DNA of 64,000 nt from NCBI RefSeq assembly GCF_002896875.1, contig NZ_CP023278.1, forward strand, positions 3,658,001-3,722,000, given 5' to 3'. The notes under the pieces are model-generated. The model had not been told where the DNA came from, searched no databases, and saw only the letters and a list, made by a program, of their open reading frames with translations. The translations under genes and the position numbers were made by a program. Source of the stretch: Nostoc sp. CENA543. GTDB taxonomy: Bacteria; Cyanobacteriota; Cyanobacteriia; Cyanobacteriales; Nostocaceae. This document shows positions 61,955 to 64,000 of the stretch, in pieces. The stretch's first letter is position 1; every line of letters begins with the position of its first letter.

Positions 61955-64000
61955 TCACCCTGGTAGGCGATACATCATAACTTTGCCTTTGGCATTTTCC
62001 TCTACAAATACTAGATACTCACCATTTGAGCGTCGAAAGGCGCGAATACCATAGGGTACATCAACCCAGCCGCTTTCCCCGGCGACTTCTGCTCCCGGTG
62101 TTAGTATTTGTAGTTGCTTTCCGGTTGAGGCTTGATAGACATAGACTTCTGCTTTTTTACTGGCTACTGCAAAAACTCTGTCTCCCGCTACATCCATTGA
62201 TTTAATGTGAAGTTTGGGGTCGGTGTTGGGATTGTAAGGTAAGGCTATCCGCCAACGTAAAGTTTTCTTTTTACTCCAGTTGTCATAACGTACTATCTCC
62301 GTACCGACTAGACCCCAATCTCCATCTACATTGGGACGCTCAGTGGTATAGCCACCTAAATACATGACATCTTGTTGGGGAATATACTTGATTCTGGTCA
62401 GGGTTTTAAAGGGTGCAGGCATGGGTATTTTCTCGCCAGTACCTTGACCATAAATCGGACAGCCATTTTTATCTAATTTCTGATAAGGATAGTGTTTGAT
62501 GTAGCCAGCTTCGGCAGCTTGCCAAATATCTCCTTTGCTGTCAACTTCCCAACCCCATACAGAACCATCTTCTGCACCAAGGGTTTTATATTCGTTGCTT
62601 TGAATTGCACCATCACCATTAATATCACGCCATAACCAGCTACCATCTTTGGGTTGATTAGGTGGCCATTTGAGATGGTTTTTACCAAAAATTCCACAGG
62701 GGACAGCAATTTCACCATCAAAACGGTAGATTAACAGGCGTTCTGCCATCATTTCTGAGGAAAGATACATTAAACGCTTGCCACTGAGACGACGAACAAA
62801 GGCGGCTGTGGGTGTGGTGTGTAGTCTCCCATCGTCAGGATAACGAAATTTATCTAAGGTATAGGCTTTATATGTCCATTCTTTACCACTGTTTTTGCTG
62901 TAGTCCATGACGAAGTGTTCATTTTTAGTAAACACATCTTTACCATCACTATCAGGATCAGCGTCAGCATTATCTAGGAACTGTAAACCTAATAAACGCC
63001 ACTGGAGTTTTCCGGCGGGAGTGAATTTCCTTAAGTCTGCACCGGTGTTATTAAAACCGTTATTACTAACGTAAATATTACCGGCTTTATCTGTGCCGAC
63101 TCCAGTAATACCGTACAGTTTTGAGTCTTTGACCTGACCACGAATATTGCTATAAATTCCGCCTTTGTCGCCAAAGTTGCCGATTTTTACTGGTTTATCG
63201 GCAACTTTGTAAATTAAAATTTGCTGATTTTGACTATTATCTGCTACTAACAGTTGACCTTGGGGATTAAAGGCGATCGCAGTTGGTTTGGCGACATCTG
63301 TAATTTGTGCTAGTTGCTGTCCTTGGGGAGAATAACGGACAATCTTGGCTTGATTTTGGTGATTTTGAATCACCCATACATTATTTTGTCGGTCAATGGC
63401 GATCGCGCCTGGTTTGGTGACACTAAAACTGCGTAGTTCTTGCATGGTATCAGTGTTGAAAACACGGACGCGATTACTAGCCAGATCACTGACATATAAT
63501 TCTTTCCCAATAGTGGCTAATCCCGTCACTTCATTTTCACTATTGATGATCAGCATACTTTTATCCCAACCACGCCCCCCAGTAAAAGGCGCAGGTTTTC
63601 CAGACAAGTCATAGCGTCGGACACAATACCAAGTTGTCCCCTTTGGCGGATAATCATCCTCTGGTTTCCCTTCATGACCTTGCTGCATAGCTATATAAAG
63701 GTACTGCTGATTACCTGTAATCGCCATGCCTCCTAGCCTTCCCCAGCCATGCAAGTCATCAAATTTACCAATAACATCGCCATTTTGATAAATACCAACT
63801 TCTCGGCCTGCTTCATCCCAATGACTATTGATGTAAACTTTACCTTCCGGTGAAACATACATCCCCGCCATTTGAATTTGTACCCACTTGCTACCACCAA
63901 AAGTATTACCTATCCAAGATGTTTTATAAGATGGTTTGGTAGCTACTTTATAAGTATTGGTGGGTAATTTATTTAAAGTTCCAGATATAGAATCCCCTAT
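61955..64000 (-). CDS. NHL/YVTN-type beta-propeller protein, 5' end beyond window
   Basis: The frame is open to the right edge: 43 codons precede the first in-frame ATG at 63871 and stay homologous in style (SWIGNTFGGSKWVQIQM), so the true start lies outside. About 681 residues are visible. Repeating strand patterns such as PGAIAIDRQNNVWVIQNHQN, PTAIAFNPQGQLLVADNSQN and GVGTDKAGNIYVSNNGFNN are NHL-like blades. DINGDGAIQSNEY is an EF-hand-like Ca2+ loop or dockerin-like insert. No membrane segment is visible in this part. Binding partner and location are unknown. It is probably secreted if the missing start has a signal peptide. Confidence 0.75.
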   Translation of the reverse strand: MGDSISGTLNKLPTNTYKVATKPSYKTSWIGNTFGGSKWVQIQMAGMYVSPEGKVYINSHWDEAGREVGIYQNGDVIGKFDDLHGWGRLGGMAITGNQQYLYIAMQQGHEGKPEDDYPPKGTTWYCVRRYDLSGKPAPFTGGRGWDKSMLIINSENEVTGLATIGKELYVSDLASNRVRVFNTDTMQELRSFSVTKPGAIAIDRQNNVWVIQNHQNQAKIVRYSPQGQQLAQITDVAKPTAIAFNPQGQLLVADNSQNQQILIYKVADKPVKIGNFGDKGGIYSNIRGQVKDSKLYGITGVGTDKAGNIYVSNNGFNNTGADLRKFTPAGKLQWRLLGLQFLDNADADPDSDGKDVFTKNEHFVMDYSKNSGKEWTYKAYTLDKFRYPDDGRLHTTPTAAFVRRLSGKRLMYLSSEMMAERLLIYRFDGEIAVPCGIFGKNHLKWPPNQPKDGSWLWRDINGDGAIQSNEYKTLGAEDGSVWGWEVDSKGDIWQAAEAGYIKHYPYQKLDKNGCPIYGQGTGEKIPMPAPFKTLTRIKYIPQQDVMYLGGYTTERPNVDGDWGLVGTEIVRYDNWSKKKTLRWRIALPYNPNTDPKLHIKSMDVAGDRVFAVASKKAEVYVYQASTGKQLQILTPGAEVAGESGWVDVPYGIRAFRRSNGEYLVFVEENAKGKVMMYRLPG

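Overview
The window reads as chromosome of a filamentous, probably heterocyst-forming cyanobacterium of the Nostoc/Anabaena group. The evidence is the very frequent HIP1 octamer GCGATCGC, heptameric STRR repeats between genes, a ferredoxin-thioredoxin reductase variable chain, a GUN4 domain, a PatA-type response regulator, CHAT/DUF928/CHASE2 proteins and hybrid histidine kinases. No rRNA, prophage, CRISPR array or complete insertion sequence was seen. The only RNA gene found is tRNA-His.

Layout. 0-4 kb: a minus-strand triad of VWA protein, PP2C phosphatase and atypical kinase with TPRs (kinase cut by the left edge), resembling TerY-P/YegI-YegK-YegL triads. 4.3-8 kb: a PatA-family response regulator, and a three-domain peptidylarginine deiminase of the animal PAD type with all four catalytic residues. 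8.6-11.4 kb: small redox enzymes (nitroreductase, SDR, thioredoxin-fold protein). 11.4-23.2 kb: an organosulfur block with a TauD/AtsK-like dioxygenase, MFS exporter, SsuB, SsuC, methyltransferase, two SsuA-type binding proteins and an ABC exporter. 23.6-26.5 kb: an unusual fusion of cyclic-nucleotide-binding domain, degenerate NtrC-type AAA domain and NapH/NosR-like polyferredoxin, with a small partner. 26.7-30.1 kb: a secreted phytase-like/RTX protein. 32-40 kb: a minus-strand run CHAT-TPR protein, DUF928 protein, CHASE2 hybrid kinase, REC-kinase, which looks like one signalling module. 40-50.5 kb: DUF423, an FG-GAP protein, PepP, a coiled-coil/TPR protein, a hydrolase and a FAD oxidoreductase. 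51-52.7 kb: a TetR regulator divergent from a PPOX-fold protein and an NTF2-like protein, with palindromic operators between them. 52.9-60.5 kb: ClpS plus DUF2103, a PAS kinase, a Ca2+/H+ antiporter, tRNA-His, a kinase-GUN4 fusion and FtrV. 60.7-64 kb: a GT4 glycosyltransferase and a beta-propeller protein cut by the right edge.

Several starts were moved inward. SsuA1 starts at 18419 because the upstream frame runs through an inverted-repeat element. DUF928 starts at 37266, FtrV at 60038, the kinase-GUN4 protein at 58000 and the glycosyltransferase at 61796. Two genes are open to the window edges: the kinase at 1 and the propeller protein at 64000. Intergenic DNA is rich in 7-bp STRRs, small palindromes and nested dispersed repeats. 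In one case an STRR forms the C-terminal tail of a protein.
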